Of a stretch of DNA of 64,000 nt, positions 10,725-22,390 are shown piece after piece. The notes below the pieces were generated by a model, which was not told the origin of the DNA, did no database searches, and saw only the letters and a list, made by a program, of their open reading frames with translations. Position 1 is the first letter of the stretch. Every line of letters begins with the position of its first letter. The stretch comes from Prorocentrum cordatum (lineage: Eukaryota; Sar; Dinophyceae; Prorocentrales; Prorocentraceae), in contig CAUYUJ010018478.1 in the NCBI GenBank assembly GCA_963575745.1, positions 55,880 through 119,879 of the forward strand, written 5' to 3'. The position numbers were made by a program, and so were the translations under genes.

Positions 10725-10886
10725 CAGGGAAGGGATTGAGGGCAGGGGTGAGTGGGGCTTCTTAGATGCCTCCCTGCTGCTCAGAAGGCGCGGGCCTTAT
10801 CTATAGATGTGCGGCAGGCGCTTGTAAGAAGCAGCCTCCTTCTAAGAAGCCCTCCCCCCTCCCGCCACCCCTGTGGGCGTGCCGCG
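10725..10886. mobile_element. MITE family A, copy 3
   Basis: CTCAGAAGGCGCGGGCCTTA, TATAGATGTGCGG, then TTCTAAGAAGCCCTCCCCCC. Right end degraded to GTGCCGCGAAC. Confidence 0.65.
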
Positions 10887-10914
10887 AACAAATGGGCCAG
10901 AGCCTCTGAAGAAG

Positions 10915-11040
10915 GTCTGCCGTAGCTGTTGTTTCCTCGGGTGGCGGCAGTTCCAGTCAGCAGAATGGGGCGGGGGGGCGTCCCCTAGTACACATCACTG
11001 AACCAGGTCCCACGACAGCCAGTCGTGGTCAGAACGCTCC
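10915..11040. repeat. dispersed repeat EE, copy 1
   Basis: GTCTGCCGTAGCTGTTGTTT ... GGCGTCCCCTAGTACACATC ... CAGGTCCCA. Related to 51705 and 55925. Confidence 0.5.
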
Positions 11041-11340
11041 TTTCGGGGAGTACCGGTATCAGCAATTACCCTTTGTTTGCCCAATTTGCCCGTGGTCCCT
11101 GCCTCCCTTGAGTTCCGTGAGTCGCATCTTTTCACCACTTTCAATATTGGCTTGCTTCAGGCCGTGGGATCCTCACCCATCGACCTGGCTTTCGAAAGAT
11201 GCCGCAGACAGGTGGGCCCAGGGCTCCGATCGTGATTTGTGTGTTGCGAGGTTGTGCAAGTTCTCGCGGGCGGTTTTGTTGCCCCTCAGTCCCCGAGTGC
11301 CGCCCGCGAAGGTTGGCCGCTCTAAAAAATGTGTGAAATC
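11040..11340. other. no gene or element seen
   Basis: Unrecognised sequence; one + frame is open but without domain or borders. Confidence 0.3.
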
Positions 11341-11416
11341 TTGGGGTACACCTCGCATAGGGGGCCATGCGGACGAACCCCTATCGAGGATGGACGCCAA
11401 CCCATCGTATATCGAT

Positions 11417-11770
11417 CGAAGAAGAAAAAACGCCATAAACATACATCAGGAGGAGAAAAAACACACAGACACAATTAATCGGTGATCCCCAGGAAAATAT
11501 GGGAAAATATGGGAAGTGGGGGGGAAGACGAAAAGCCAGAAAATATAGGAAAATATGGGGGATATTTTTATTTGTGTGTATTTATTTGTGTGTTCCAGTT
11601 CCCCTTCAATACACTGTTGACGCTCCGCGCGAATTTCTTGGATCTGCGCAGGGTCTCCCTGGCGGCGCCTCTGGCGCCGCCTCCGCGCGCCAGGGAGGGG
11701 GGCCCAGCGCGGATGTCCAAGAAACCCTCGTGGACCGTCGTGAAAATATGTTTTTGTTTTGTTTTTTGCC
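11417..11770. mobile_element. element family C, copy 2, split by BB2
   Basis: Left end GAAGAAGAAAAAACGCCATA, core GCTCCGCGCGAATTTCTTGG at 11633, and a matching decayed right arm. The left end and core are separated by a BB element. Confidence 0.6.
11452..11606. mobile_element. MITE family BB, copy 2
   Basis: AACACACAGACACAATTAAT ... TTTATTTGTGTGTTCC. Nested in C2. Confidence 0.6.
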
Positions 11771-12022
11771 CCGAGAAAGTTCTGCCGCTCAGAAAACGGG
11801 AAACCCTAGGATACACCCCCCAAGGGGGCCATTCGGACGCACTCCTATCGAGGATGGACGCCCCCCATCGTATATCCCAGGGTTGGGCTTAAAAGTTCTG
11901 GTCCATATTCGAAAACCCACGAAGCCTGGTATACTGGTCGACAGATCCCTTGTTAATTCCTTGCAACGTCGGATGTCGGGGTGAGGAATGGAGGGCTCCA
12001 GACCACGCTCATCAAGCGAAGG

Positions 12023-12140
12023 GGGGAAGTGAGAAGCAGAAGGCCTTCTCAGAAGGCAGCGGGACTTCTCAGAAGGCAGTAACATTTCAGAAGGCCTGAG
12101 GACTTCCGAGCCTTCTTGGAGGGCCCACCCCCTATCATTT
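12023..12140. repeat. dispersed repeat R, copy 3
   Basis: GAAGGCCTTCTCAGAAGGCA, ACTTCTCAGAAGGCAG, GGACTTCCGAGCCTTCTTGG. Confidence 0.5.
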
Positions 12141-13409
12141 TCTAGGTATTCGATGTTTCGTCGGTAGGCCTCCCAGACGGGGTTGCGTGCTGAGAGGGCT
12201 CCAGATCGCGCTGTCCGAGGCGTGGTCCATAGCAACTGCCCGGGGGATAGATCTTCGCGGACTTCCACGGGCGGTGGATCTTTATTTATTCATGCATATA
12301 TATATATATATATATATGTGAAAGAGCGTGTTCTACCGCTGCTGGCGGAAAACCGGGGGGGGGTCACTACCGGTTCGAACCCCTCCCCCCCCTCCAGAAA
12401 ACCGGGGGGGTCACTACCGGTTCGAACCCCTCCCCCCCCCCAGTTCATCATGAAAAGGGGGGGGGGTCACTACCAGTTCGACCCCCCCCCCTCGAACTCG
12501 AACACCGAGGGGGGTTACTACCGGTTCGAACCCCCCCCCCCCTCGAAAACCGAGGGGGGGTGCGGACAGTGGTAGGGACGGTGGTGGTGGGGACAGTGGT
12601 AAGGGGACAGCGGGACAGTGGTGGTGACAGTGGGACAGTGGTGGGGACGGTAATGGTGGGGACAATGGTGAGGATAATGGTGGGAACAGTGGGGACAGTG
12701 GGACAGTGGTGGGGACGGTGGTGGTGGGGGCAGTGGTGTGGGGACAACGGGAATGTGGTGGAAACAGTAGGACAGTGGAGGGTACAGTGGTGGTGGGGAC
12801 AGTGGTGAAGGCGGTGGCGAGGACGGCGGTGGGACAATGGGACAGAGGTGCAGTAGGGAAAGTGGTGGGGACAGTGGGGACAGTGGTGGGGACAGTGGTG
12901 GGAGCAGTGGGACAGCTCAGTGGGACAGCGGAGGAGTCAGTGGGACAGTGGGGACAGTGGTGATAGTCGTGGAGAAAGTTGGGAGAGTGGAGCCGTGGTG
13001 GGAACAGTGGTGGGGACAGTGGGGACAGTGCGACAGTGTTGGTGGCACTGGTGGGGACAGTAGGGGCGGTGGTGAAGCCAGTGGGGACACTGGTTGTGAG
13101 GACAGTGGTGCTGGGAACAACAGTAGGGGATGTGGTGAGGACGGTGGTAGGGACCGGGGGTCGTTTGCTGGCGGTGAGAGGGGGGGTGGGGAGGGGTTCG
13201 AACTGGTAGTGACCCTCCCCTCCGGTTTTCGAGGGGGGGGGGTTCGAACCGGTACCCCCCCCGAGGGGAGGGGGGGGGGGGGGGGGAGGGGGGGGGGGGG
13301 GAAGGGGGGGGGGGGGGTTCCAGCGGGGGGGGATTTTCGGAGGGGGGGGTCCCCGGGTTCCGGAGGAAAAGAGCGGCAATTTTCCACATTAGAGCGGCGG
13401 TGGATCACG

Positions 13410-13454
<45 letters not shown>

Positions 13455-13624
13455 TTGTATCCATATATTCGGGCCCCTGGGGCCAAAACATATCTCCATA
13501 TCCACCGCCCGCTGCGGCACCAGGACGTCACTTCCCAGGCGGTGGATATGGATAAATCCCCGGCTCGCAACGCTGATCACCTCTAGGGATTCGATGTTTC
13601 CTTGGTAGGCCTCCCAGACGGGGT
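12141..13624. repeat. inverted composite around a GTGGGGACA minisatellite
   Basis: A 45-bp direct repeat (TAGGCCTCCCAGACGGGG core) sits at 12141 and 13582. Inside it are (AT)n tracts with GAGAGCGTG-type inverted flanks (12297, 13430), then blocks of CTACCGGTTCGAACCC with G/C runs (12350-12550) and their inverse (13190-13260), then the minisatellite (12560-13190, units like GTGGTGGGGACAGTGGGACA). Not coding, although frames are open. Confidence 0.6.
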
Positions 13625-13785
13625 CAGAGTTGACGGGGTCGGAGGATCGCGCCACATCGCCGATGCATCCCTCCTCCTCCTCCTCCTCCTTCTTTTCCTC
13701 CTGATCGATCCGCGCCCCCCTCCTGCCCGCGATCCCCTCCCTTCCCTCGGCCCCTGCTGCCGCCCGGCCGAGAGCCCGCCCGCAG

Positions 13786-13878
13786 GGCGCCGGCGGCGAA
13801 GAGGCGGCCGAGGGCGAGGCCGCCCCGGCCAAGGACGAGGCGGCCGCCGAGCCGGAGGCGGCCGAGGCCCCCCGCGGC
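13786..13878 (+). CDS. candidate acidic exon, 31 codons
   Basis: A CTCC-rich stretch (13668-13760) is followed by CCCGCCCGCAG and a frame reading GAGGEEAAEGEAAPAKDEAA, then AEPEAAEAPRG, ending at GTCGGC. Length is exactly 93 nt (phase 0 to 0). Composition matches the island at 7944. The complementary strand is also free of stops and Ala-rich, so the coding strand is inferred from the upstream pyrimidine tract only. Confidence 0.35.
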
Positions 13879-14039
13879 GTCGGCGGCTGCCGCCGCGGCC
13901 GGCCCTCGGCGGCCTTCGGCGGCCCGCGTCGGCGCGGCGCGGCCCTCGGCGCTGCGCGGGGCGCGGGGCGCGGCGTCGGCAGCGGCGGCGGTGGCGCCGT
14001 CGTCGGCGGAGGGGGGAGGCATCGGAGGAGGGAGGAGGA

Positions 14040-14215
14040 GGAGGAGGGGGAGCAGGATGAGAAGGAGGAGGAGGAGGAGGAGGAGGAGGAGGAGGAGAAG
14101 GAGGAGGAGGAGGAGGAGGAGGAGGGGGAGGAGGAGGAGGAGGAGGAGGAGGAGGAGGAGGAGGAGGAGGAGGGGGAGGAGGGGGAGGAGGAGAGGGAGA
14201 AGGGGGAGGAGGAGC
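14040..14215 (+). repeat. (GAG)n purine tract
   Basis: Nearly pure GAG/AGG with few interruptions. Confidence 0.9.
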
Positions 14216-14224
14216 TTGCCTGGT

Positions 14225-14935
14225 TCCAGGCGTGCGTATGTACGCGCGTATGCACACATGCAGCAGTCATGCATATTTGCATGCTCATGCGCGCGTGCAC
14301 TACTACACACATGCATACGTACACACAGCCATACATTTATACATACATACAAACATTCATACAAGCATGCATACATACACACATGCATGCATGCATTTAG
14401 ACATACATACATACATACATACATACATACATACATACATACATACATACGTACATCCATACATACATACATACATACATACATACGTACATACATACAT
14501 ACACACATACATACATACATACATACATGCATGCATGCATGCATACATACATACACACATACATACACACATACATACATACATACATACATACATACAT
14601 ACATACATACATACACACATACACACATACATACATACAAACATACATACATACACACATACATACACACATACATACATACACACATACATACATACAT
14701 ACGTACATACATACCTGCATGCATGCATGCATGCATACCTACACATATACACACAAACATACACACATAGACATACACACATACATACATACACATACAT
14801 ACATACATACATACATACATACATACATACATACATACACATATATATATATATATACTTGCGTGTATACGTGCAGACCTGCCACGCATCCATTCATGCA
14901 TGCATGCGTACATACATACATCTATTCATTCACAT
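14225..14935 (+). repeat. (CATA)n microsatellite, about 700 bp
   Basis: CATA repeats with CATGCATG and ACAC variants. Open frames on both strands (HTYI, MYVC) are artefacts of the 12-bp codon period. Confidence 0.95.
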
Positions 14936-15059
14936 CTTTATCTCAGATTGAGGGGGCCGAACGGTTATTCTCTTTCCCTGGGCGCGTGGCAGACGTGTGA
15001 TTCTGCGCTGCGGATTGTTGGTGGCTGAAATGAGGTTCTGCGGTGCGGATCGTTGTTGT

Positions 15060-16110
15060 TGTTGCTGTTGCTGAATTCTCATGATTGAACTAATTATTGT
15101 TGATCCCCTCTCCGGTAATATATTTTGTTTTCCAATTGAAGTACCCCTTCCTGGGCTCGCACCCTTTGTTTTGTTAGGGACAGTCTTCCTACTTAAACTG
15201 CGTTGTTGGCCTCCTGGACTACAACGACAGCAACGGCTCCCGCCTGATACTTCCTCGCAATTTGCAGAGGAATCGCGCTATCGCTAGGGACTTCCTCGCA
15301 ATTCATCCCAGAATCGCGTGCTCGCTTGTGACTTCCTCGCAATATATTCAGGCGCCACACCCTTGCCATTCAGGAGTCGCACTCTCGCCGCGGACTTCAT
15401 AATTTACGCAGGAATCGCGCTCTCGCCCGATATTTCCGGGCGAATTGTTTAAGACTCACGCATTCGCGTAACATTTTTTTCGCTTGAAGTGTCTTCGCTG
15501 GGGCTCGCTGTGTTTTTACTGGGGATGATCTTCTTGCTCAACCTGTGCCCCTGGCCCCTGGTTTACAACAACGGCTCCCGCCTGCTATTTCCCCACAACT
15601 TATTGCCAAATCGCGCTCGCGCGAGGGACTTCCTCATAATTCAGTGCAGGAATCACGCTTTCGCGTGGTACATCCGTGCAATTTATTCAGACGCCACGCC
15701 TTCGACACTCAGGAGTCACGCTCTCGCTGTTTCGAGATATATTGAGAAATCGCGCTATCGCTCGAGACGTCCTCGCGACTCATGGAGGACGCGCGCTTTA
15801 GCAACCCGCCTGCTCGACCTGGCCGTCTAGGCCCGACTTCCCGACCTGCCCGTTACGGTCTACCCGCCCAATCTGCTTCTAGCCCCCCTCCTGCTATTTT
15901 CTCTCGTGCTCCATCTTCCTCTCTCCCCCATGTATTTCCTTCCATCCGTCCTCTCTTTCCCCGCCTTAGGGGCTGCACGAGGTACATACGCTGCAGGTAA
16001 GAAAGATACACCCCGAAGGGTGTACGATCGAAAACGAAGAGGGTGGGTATCGAGAATTTGGGATATACGTGTTGAGTGGCACGCGAGCAGGGAAGAGCGA
16101 TCAGTATGAA
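15060..16110 (+). mobile_element. (TTG)n-bounded unit alpha, copy 1
   Basis: Starts GCTGAATTCTCATGATTGAA ... AATTATTGTTGATCCCC. The body carries 40-48-bp repeats (GACTTCCTCGCAATTT, AATCGCGCTCTCGC). It ends with a small hairpin (ACCCCGAAGGGTGT), GATCGAAAACGAAGAGGG and then TTG-rich DNA. Three alpha and two beta units (46240, 47447) share this order. Confidence 0.6.
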
Positions 16111-16397
16111 ACTGACTGTTGTTGTGGTTGCTGGTTGTTGGTTATTTGTTGTTTGTTGGTTGCCGTTCTTTGTTTCTTGTTTGTTGTTTGTTGTTTAGTG
16201 TCTGTTGTTTTTGTTTATTACTTGTTGTTTCTTGTTTGTTGTTTGTTGTTTGCTGCCCCCCCCGCGACCCGGCCCGCGACCCACCCGCGACCCACTGGCG
16301 ACCCACCTGCGACCCGGCCCGCGCCCACCCGCGACCTACCCGCGACCAGCCCCGCGACCCGCCCGCGACCCACCCGCGACCCACTTGCGACCCACCA
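16110..16397 (+). repeat. TTG/TTTG-rich tract, then 10-bp CGACCCGCCC-type tandem
   Basis: 16118-16255 is TTGTTTGTTG-like; 16262-16393 repeats GCGACCCACC / GCGACCCGGC. Confidence 0.8.
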
Positions 16398-17358
16398 GAC
16401 GTTGAACTCTCATTCTTGAAGAATAATTATTGTTGATCCCCCCCCACCGGTGCACATTGATTTTTTTCGATTGAAGTGCCACCCCCGGGGCTCGCACCTT
16501 GTTTTTTCTCAAGGAAAGTCTTCCTGCTCAAACTGTGCCCCTGCCCCCCGGGCTACAACAACAACGGCTCCCGCCTGAGACTTCCTCGATTTTTACTCAG
16601 GACCCCCGCTCCCGCCTGAGACTTCCGCGCAATTTACTCAGGAAAGGCGCTCCCGTCTGAGACTTCCTCGCAATGTAATCAAGACCCCCGCTCCCGCCTG
16701 AGACTTCCGTGCAATTTACGTGGGAACGGCGCTCCCGCCTGAGACTTCTTCGAATTTTACTCAGGACCCCCGCTCCTGCCTGACATTTCCGCGCAATTGA
16801 CTCAGGAACGGCGCTCCCGCCTGAGACTTCCTCGCAATTTAGTGAGGACCCCCGCTCCCGCCTGAGACTTCCGTGCAATTTGCTCAGGAACGGCGCTCCC
16901 GCTTGAGACTTCCTCGCAACTTAGTCAGGGCCCCCGCTTCCGCCTGAGATTTCCGCACAATGTACTCAGGACTACGCTCTCGCGTGCGACGTCCTCACAA
17001 ATTATTCTGGAATTGCATTTCGACGCTCAGGAACCACGCACGCGCCAAGGACGCCTTCACAACGTGGTATCTTCCCTCTTCCTTCGTCCTTCCCCCTCCC
17101 CTTCCTCCCACTCTCCCTCGTTCTTCCCCTCCTCCTCTTGCAGGGCCCGCGCCAATTCCAATGGCGGGCAGAGAGATGTACGCCCCCGAAGGATTGTCCG
17201 CCCGTTCCGGTTTGCCCGTACGTCTAAGCCCGCCGGCCCCAGCAAAGAGAAATAATCCCCCCGGAAAGGGGTGTGATCGAAGACGAAGAGGGCGGGTATC
17301 GAGGGTGTAGGGTATACGTGTTGAATGACTCGCGGGCAAGTAAGAACGTACAGCCTTA
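16398..17358 (+). mobile_element. (TTG)n-bounded unit alpha, copy 2, with 82-bp higher-order repeat
   Basis: Start TTGAACTCTCATTCTTGAAG AATAATTATTG. 16562-16985 is a tandem of 41-bp monomers alternating two types (GGAACGGCGCTCCC.. and GGACCCCCGCTCCC..), that is an 82-bp dimer. Ends with a CCCCCCGGAAAGGGG hairpin, GATCGAAGACGAAGAGGG, then (TTG)n. Confidence 0.65.
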
Positions 17359-17361
17359 AAA

Positions 17362-17364
17362 TGG

Positions 17365-17400
<36 letters not shown>

Positions 17401-17571
17401 GTTGTTGTTGTTGTTGTTGTTCTTGTTGGTGTTGGTGTTGGTGTTGTTGTTGTTGTTGCTGTTGTTGTTGATGTTGTTGTTGTTGGTGCTGTTGTTGTTG
17501 TTGTTGTCGTCGTCGTTGTTGTTGTTGTTGTTGTTGTTGTAGTTGTTGTTGTTGTTGTTGTTGTTTTTGTT

Positions 17572-17602
<31 letters not shown>

Positions 17603-17690
17603 TTGTTGTTCTTGTTGTTGTCGGTGTGTGTGTGTTGTTGTTGCTGTTGTTGTTGCTGCTGTTGCTGTTGTTGTTGTTGTTGCTGAATAC
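17362..17690 (+). repeat. (TTG)n tract
   Basis: About 330 bp of TTG with GTC/GTA/GCT interruptions, joining alpha copies 2 and 3. Confidence 0.95.
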
Positions 17691-18465
17691 TCATATCTAG
17701 AGAAATTACTGTTGATCTCCGGACACGGTTCTGTGCGCTCTCGCCTTGACGCCGGCCGCTATGAAAATGAGGTTCTCGCGAGAGCGTTGTGTGGGCCCTT
17801 GGAGGCCCAGCTACGACGACAACGGCTCCCTTTCGATATGTCCTTACAATTTACCCCGAGACACCCTGGCCGAGAGGCCCCTGAAATCAGGAACGGCGCT
17901 CTCGCTCGAGACTTCTTCGCAATTCAGTCAAGTTGGCGGAGGCCCAGCCACGACGACAAGCGCTCTTGCTCGATCCTTCTTCACGATTTACTCCGAGACC
18001 CCCTGGCCAGGAAGGCCCCCGAACTCAGGAACGGCGCTCTCGCGTGAGATTTTCTCGTGATTGGTCAAATTGGTGGAGGCCCAACTACGACGACAAGGGC
18101 TCTCGTTCGATACTTCCTCAAGATGTATTCGCAAAGGCCCTTGCAAGAGAGGCTCCCGAACTCAAGAGTGGCGCTCCCGCTCGAGACTTTCTCATACTTC
18201 AGGCAAGTTGGTGAAGGCCCAGACACGGCGACAAGGGTTCCCGTTCGATATTTCTCCGCATGTATTCCGAGAGCCCCTGGCCAGAGAGGCCCCCGAACTC
18301 AGGAACGGCGCTCTCACTCAAGATATCCTCGCAGCTCTGCCAGTGGCCGACAAGGAAGCTATTCCCCCCGAGAGGGGGTGCGATCGAAGACGAAGTCGGC
18401 GTGTATTGAGGGTTGGGGCCTACAGAATGCAAGACACGCGTGCCAGTAAAAGTGAACAGTCTTAA
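17683..18465 (+). mobile_element. (TTG)n-bounded unit alpha, copy 3
   Basis: Start GCTGAATACTCATATCTAGA, a body with roughly 165-bp repeats (GGCCC AGCCACGACGACAAG, CTGGCCAGGAAGGCCCCCGA), hairpin CCCCCCGAGAGGGGG, GATCGAAGACGAAGTCGG, then (TTG)n at 18468-18760. Confidence 0.6.
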
Positions 18466-18467
18466 GC

Positions 18468-18469
18468 TG

Positions 18470-18509
<40 letters not shown>

Positions 18510-18513
18510 TTGC

Positions 18514-18545
<32 letters not shown>

Positions 18546-18567
18546 TTGTTGTTGTTGTTGCGGTTGC

Positions 18568-18634
<67 letters not shown>

Positions 18635-18644
18635 ATGGTTGTGG

Positions 18645-18689
<45 letters not shown>

Positions 18690-18760
18690 TTTTGTTGGTG
18701 CTGTTGTTTGTTTTTTTTGTGTTTGTTGTTGTTGCTGTTGTTGTTGCTGCTGTTTTAGTT
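18468..18760 (+). repeat. (TTG)n tract
   Basis: As 17362; ends in TGTTTTAGTTGGCAACGG. Confidence 0.95.
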
Positions 18761-18957
18761 GGCAACGGCGGGACTCTGGTACCCCGTTTTTTTTGGGGGG
18801 GGGGGGGAGGGGTTCGCAACCGCAACCGCGCAACCTTCGAGCGGGAGCGCCAGGGGAGGGGCGGTGCCGCAACGGGGCGGAGGGAAGCGCAACCAACGGC
18901 GCAACTGGGCGGGGGAGGGAGGGGCAACAGGGGGAGGGGAATGCGCATACCATTCTA

Positions 18958-21590
18958 CTCTTGGGAGCAGCTGGACGCAGCTCTAGTAGGTTTCGGTAAG
19001 AGCCGGACGAAGCTTTGTTAGGATTTCATTAGAGCTGGACGCAGGTTTAGTAGGATTCGATTAGAGTTCGACGTAGCACTAGTAGGATTTGACGCGCCGG
19101 GCGCAGCTCTGTTAGGGTTCCATTGGAGCTGGGCGCAGCTCCAGTAGGATTCGATTGGAGCTGGACGGGGCTCTAGTAGGTTTCTATGGGAGCTGGACGC
19201 CTCCTAGTAGGATGCTGTTAGAGCTGGCTGCAGCGCCATTCGGATTGTATGAGTTGGGCCCAGGTCGAATAGGTTTCGATTCGAGCTGGACGCAGCTCTA
19301 GTAGGACTATTGGAGCAGGACGCAGCTCTAATAGGATTCTATGAGAACTAGGCGCAGCTCTATTGCGCCCCCCTGAGAAATGGGCGCAGCTCTAGCAGGA
19401 TGCTGTTAGAATTGGATGCAGCTCGATTCGGGTTTTATAAAAGTTGGGCGCAAGGATTGTATGAGAGCTGGACGCAGCTCTAGCAGGATTCTATTAGAGC
19501 TGTATGCACCTTTGTTAGGGTTAGTTTGGAGCTGGACGCAGCTCTGGTCGAGCTCTCGTACACCTGGACGCAAATCTAGTAGGATTCTATGAGAGCTGGA
19601 CGTAGCTCCAGTAGGATCCTATGGGAGCTGGGCGCAGCCTTGTTAGGAATTCATTAGAGCTGGACGCAGTTCTTCTGGGTTCTCGTACAGCTGGACGCAC
19701 ATGTATTGAAATTATATGAGCTGGTTGCAGCTGTAGTGGGATTTTATTTGAGATGGTCGGGGCTGTATTAGGATTCGAGTAGAGCTGGTTGCAGGTCTAG
19801 TAGGCTTCCATAGGGTCTGGACGCAGCGCTGGTAGGAATCATCAGAGTTGGACGCAGGTCTGGGAAGAATCGATAAGAGCCACACGCAGCTCTAACAGGA
19901 TTCTAGCAGAGTTCGACGCATATGTAGTAGGATTTGTTCAAACTTGACGCAGCTCTGGTAGGATTCGATCCGGACTGGACGCCGCTCTAGTGAGACTTCA
20001 TGAGGGCTGGTCGCGGCTTTAGTATGATTCGATCGTAGCTGTACGCATCTGTAGTAGAACTCGATTGGAGCTGATGAGCGCAGCCCTAGTCGGATTCTAT
20101 CAGAACTGGGCGCAGCCCTGGTATGATTTAATTGGAGTTGGATGCTGTTCTAGTCGGATTCTGTTAAAGCTGGACGTCGCTCTTCTAGGATTCTATGAGA
20201 GCTGGGCGCAGCCCTCATTGGATTCTATTGGGGCTGGACGGAGCTCTAGTAGGATTTTACACGAGTTGGACGCAAACCCAGCAAGATCCTAGTTGACGTC
20301 TACGCATCTCTAGTAGGATTCTATGAGAGCTGGGCGCACCACCAGAAGGCTTCCATTCTAACTGGGCGCAGCGCTGGTCTGATCTTCTTAGAGTTGGACG
20401 CAACTCTGGTCGGATCCTATTCGGGCTGGACGCAACAGTAGTCGGATTCCATTGGATCTGGACGCAGTTGTGGTAGGATCTTATGGGAGCTGGACGCAGC
20501 TCTGGCGCAGCTCCAGTATGGGGTTTATTAGAACTGGACGCTTTTCGAGTGGGTACCTATGAGAGCTGGACGCGGCTCTAGTAGGATTTTATTAAAACTG
20601 GACGCAGCTCTCTTGGGTTTCCATCAGGGCCGGATGCAGCTTTAGTAGGTTTCTTTTCGAGCTGGACGCAACACCAGCACGATTCTATCAGAACTGGACG
20701 CGTCTCTAGTCTGCTTCTATTGGGGCTGGGCGCAGCGCTAGTAGGATCCCAATAGAGCTGAACGCAGCTCTAGTAGGATTCTTTGAGAGCTGGACGCAGC
20801 TCTAGTAGGACTCTGTAAAATCTGGGCGCAGCCCTATTAGGTTCCAAGGCTTCTATTCGAACTGGGTGTAGCTCTGTTAGGATCGTAGTACAGTTGGACG
20901 CAGCTCGAGTAGGATCCGATCAGAGCTGGACGCAGCTCTAGTAGGGTTCTACTAGAGCTGTGTGCAGCTCTAACAGGATTCAGCACGAGCCGGGGGCAGA
21001 TCTAGTAGAGCTGGATGCAGCTCCAGTAGGATTATACGAGAGATGGACGCGGTTCTGTTAGGATTCAATCGGAATCACGCGCAGTTTTCGAAAGATTTTG
21101 TGACAGCTGGACTCGGCTCCAGTAGGTTTCTATTGGGACTGGACGCAACTCCAGTAGGATATTTTGTGACGTCGACGCAGCTTAGTAGGTTCCAGTGAGA
21201 GCTGGACGCAACTCTAGTAGGATGTATTTTGAGAGCTGGACGCAGCTCCCGTAGGATTCGATAGTTGCTGTACGCAACCTCAGTAGGCTTCTTTTTGGGC
21301 TGGGCGCAACTGTAGCAGGATTCTACCCGAGCTGGACGCAGCACTTGTAGGATCCTATAAGAGCTGGACCGTCGGATTTTATTCAAGCTGGATGCCGTTC
21401 TCGAAGGATTCCGTGCAATCTTGACGCAGGTCTCATAAGATCCCATACGGGCTGGACGCAGCTCTCGTAGGATCCTGTTCGAACTGGGCGCAGCTGTAGT
21501 AGGATTGTATCAAAGCTGGACCCAACACTTCCAAGATTCTCTGAGAGGTGGAGGCAGCTCTAGTAGGATTCTAGTAGGTTTGCTGCAGGA
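18958..21590 (+). repeat. 30-bp satellite, about 2.6 kb
   Basis: About 85 degenerate copies of GAGCTGGACGCAGCTCTAGT AGGATTCTAT. The AGCTGGACGCAGCT part is nearly self-complementary. Both strands contain many stops, so it is not coding. Confidence 0.9.
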
Positions 21591-22120
21591 GCTCGCTTCG
21601 GTGGCGCGCGCATCCGTGCCCTGTTTAGAATTCCATTGGAAACCTTCTTTGCTTCATTTCCATTAGCGCGTGATGGTTCTGGTTGCGTGGTTGCGGTTGC
21701 GACCCCCCCGTCGCAACCTGGGGGCAAGGTGCCAAAACCCCTTCCAGCTTGGCGAGGCCAGGGACGTGGCACCCTGCTCCCAGGGTGCAACGAATCCGTC
21801 TCTGCGTTGAGCTTTCACTGCTGCAAATACTTTTAGACGCTTCGCGTGTCCCCACCAGCCCATCCAGAAACGATGTCCAGGCGAGTTGAGAGGTGATCAG
21901 GGAAGCGCGGGAGTAAAGAGGGGGACGGCCGAACCGTGTGAAGGAGAGACGGGGCGAATGAGTGAGAAAATTTGATGGATGGATGAGGGAGTAGGGAGAA
22001 GGAATATGAATCTGATGAGTAGGATGAGGAGGATGAGGAGGCGGAGGGGGAGGAGGAGGAGGAGGATGATGATAAGGGATAGGAGGAAGGACGAAGAGGA
22101 GAGAACGCAAAAGGGCCAGA
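21591..22120. other. no supported gene; repeat MM copy
   Basis: GACGCTTCGCGTGTCCCCAC / CAGCCCATCC near 21838 recurs at 37682, 37757 and 37955. A - strand frame (SLITSQLAWTSFLDGL) is open but has no other support. 22030-22075 is GAG-rich. Confidence 0.4.
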
Positions 22121-22390
22121 GGTCTCTTGGATGCTTCTCGGAACCTCTTGGGGTATCTCTTGGGCGTCTTGGGACGTCTTGGGGGTCTCTTGGCGGTCGT
22201 ATGGGGGCTCTTAGGCGTCTTGGGTGCCTCAGAGGGGGCCTCTTGGGGCCGCTTGGGATCCTTTTGGGGGCCTCCTGGGGGCCTTTTGGGGGCCTCTTGG
22301 GGCCATCTCGGGGCCATCTTGGGACCTCTTGGGGCCTCCTGGGCGCTTCTTGGGGCCATCTTGGAGGAGATCGGTCAACGCCGGGGGGTT
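22120..22390 (+). repeat. degenerate CTTGGGGCC repeats
   Basis: Irregular units such as CTCTTGGGGCCATCTTGGG, the complement of the 3170 and 48590 stretches. Open frames (LGASWGHLG-like) are artefacts. Confidence 0.7.

Larger units (their letters stand above)
8821..10890 (+). repeat. segmental tandem duplication, second unit enlarged by a foldback insertion
   Basis: Unit 1 (8821-9297): segment H, then AGCCAGCGGATACAGCCAGG, then MITE A. Unit 2 (9298-10890): segment H, the foldback element, AGCCAGCGGATATATAGCAA, then MITE A. Both units keep the same order apart from the insertion. Confidence 0.7.
11341..11876 (+). repeat. 75-bp direct repeats CC flanking an element C copy
   Basis: 11341-11412 and 11804-11876 share GGGGGCCAT(G/T)CGGACG, CCTATCGAGGATGGACGCC and CATCGTATATC. 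Elements C2 and BB2 lie between them. Confidence 0.65.

Noticed and set aside
12368-12535. Repeated GGTTCGAACCC resembling a tRNA B box / T arm
   Set aside because: No A box, acceptor stem or cloverleaf; the word belongs to a palindromic G/C-run repeat.
13991-14951. Long ORFs HTYI... and MYVC...
   Set aside because: (CATA)n microsatellite has no stops in several frames.
18958-21590. CRISPR-like array
   Set aside because: 30-bp repeats are contiguous without unique spacers and the genome is eukaryotic.
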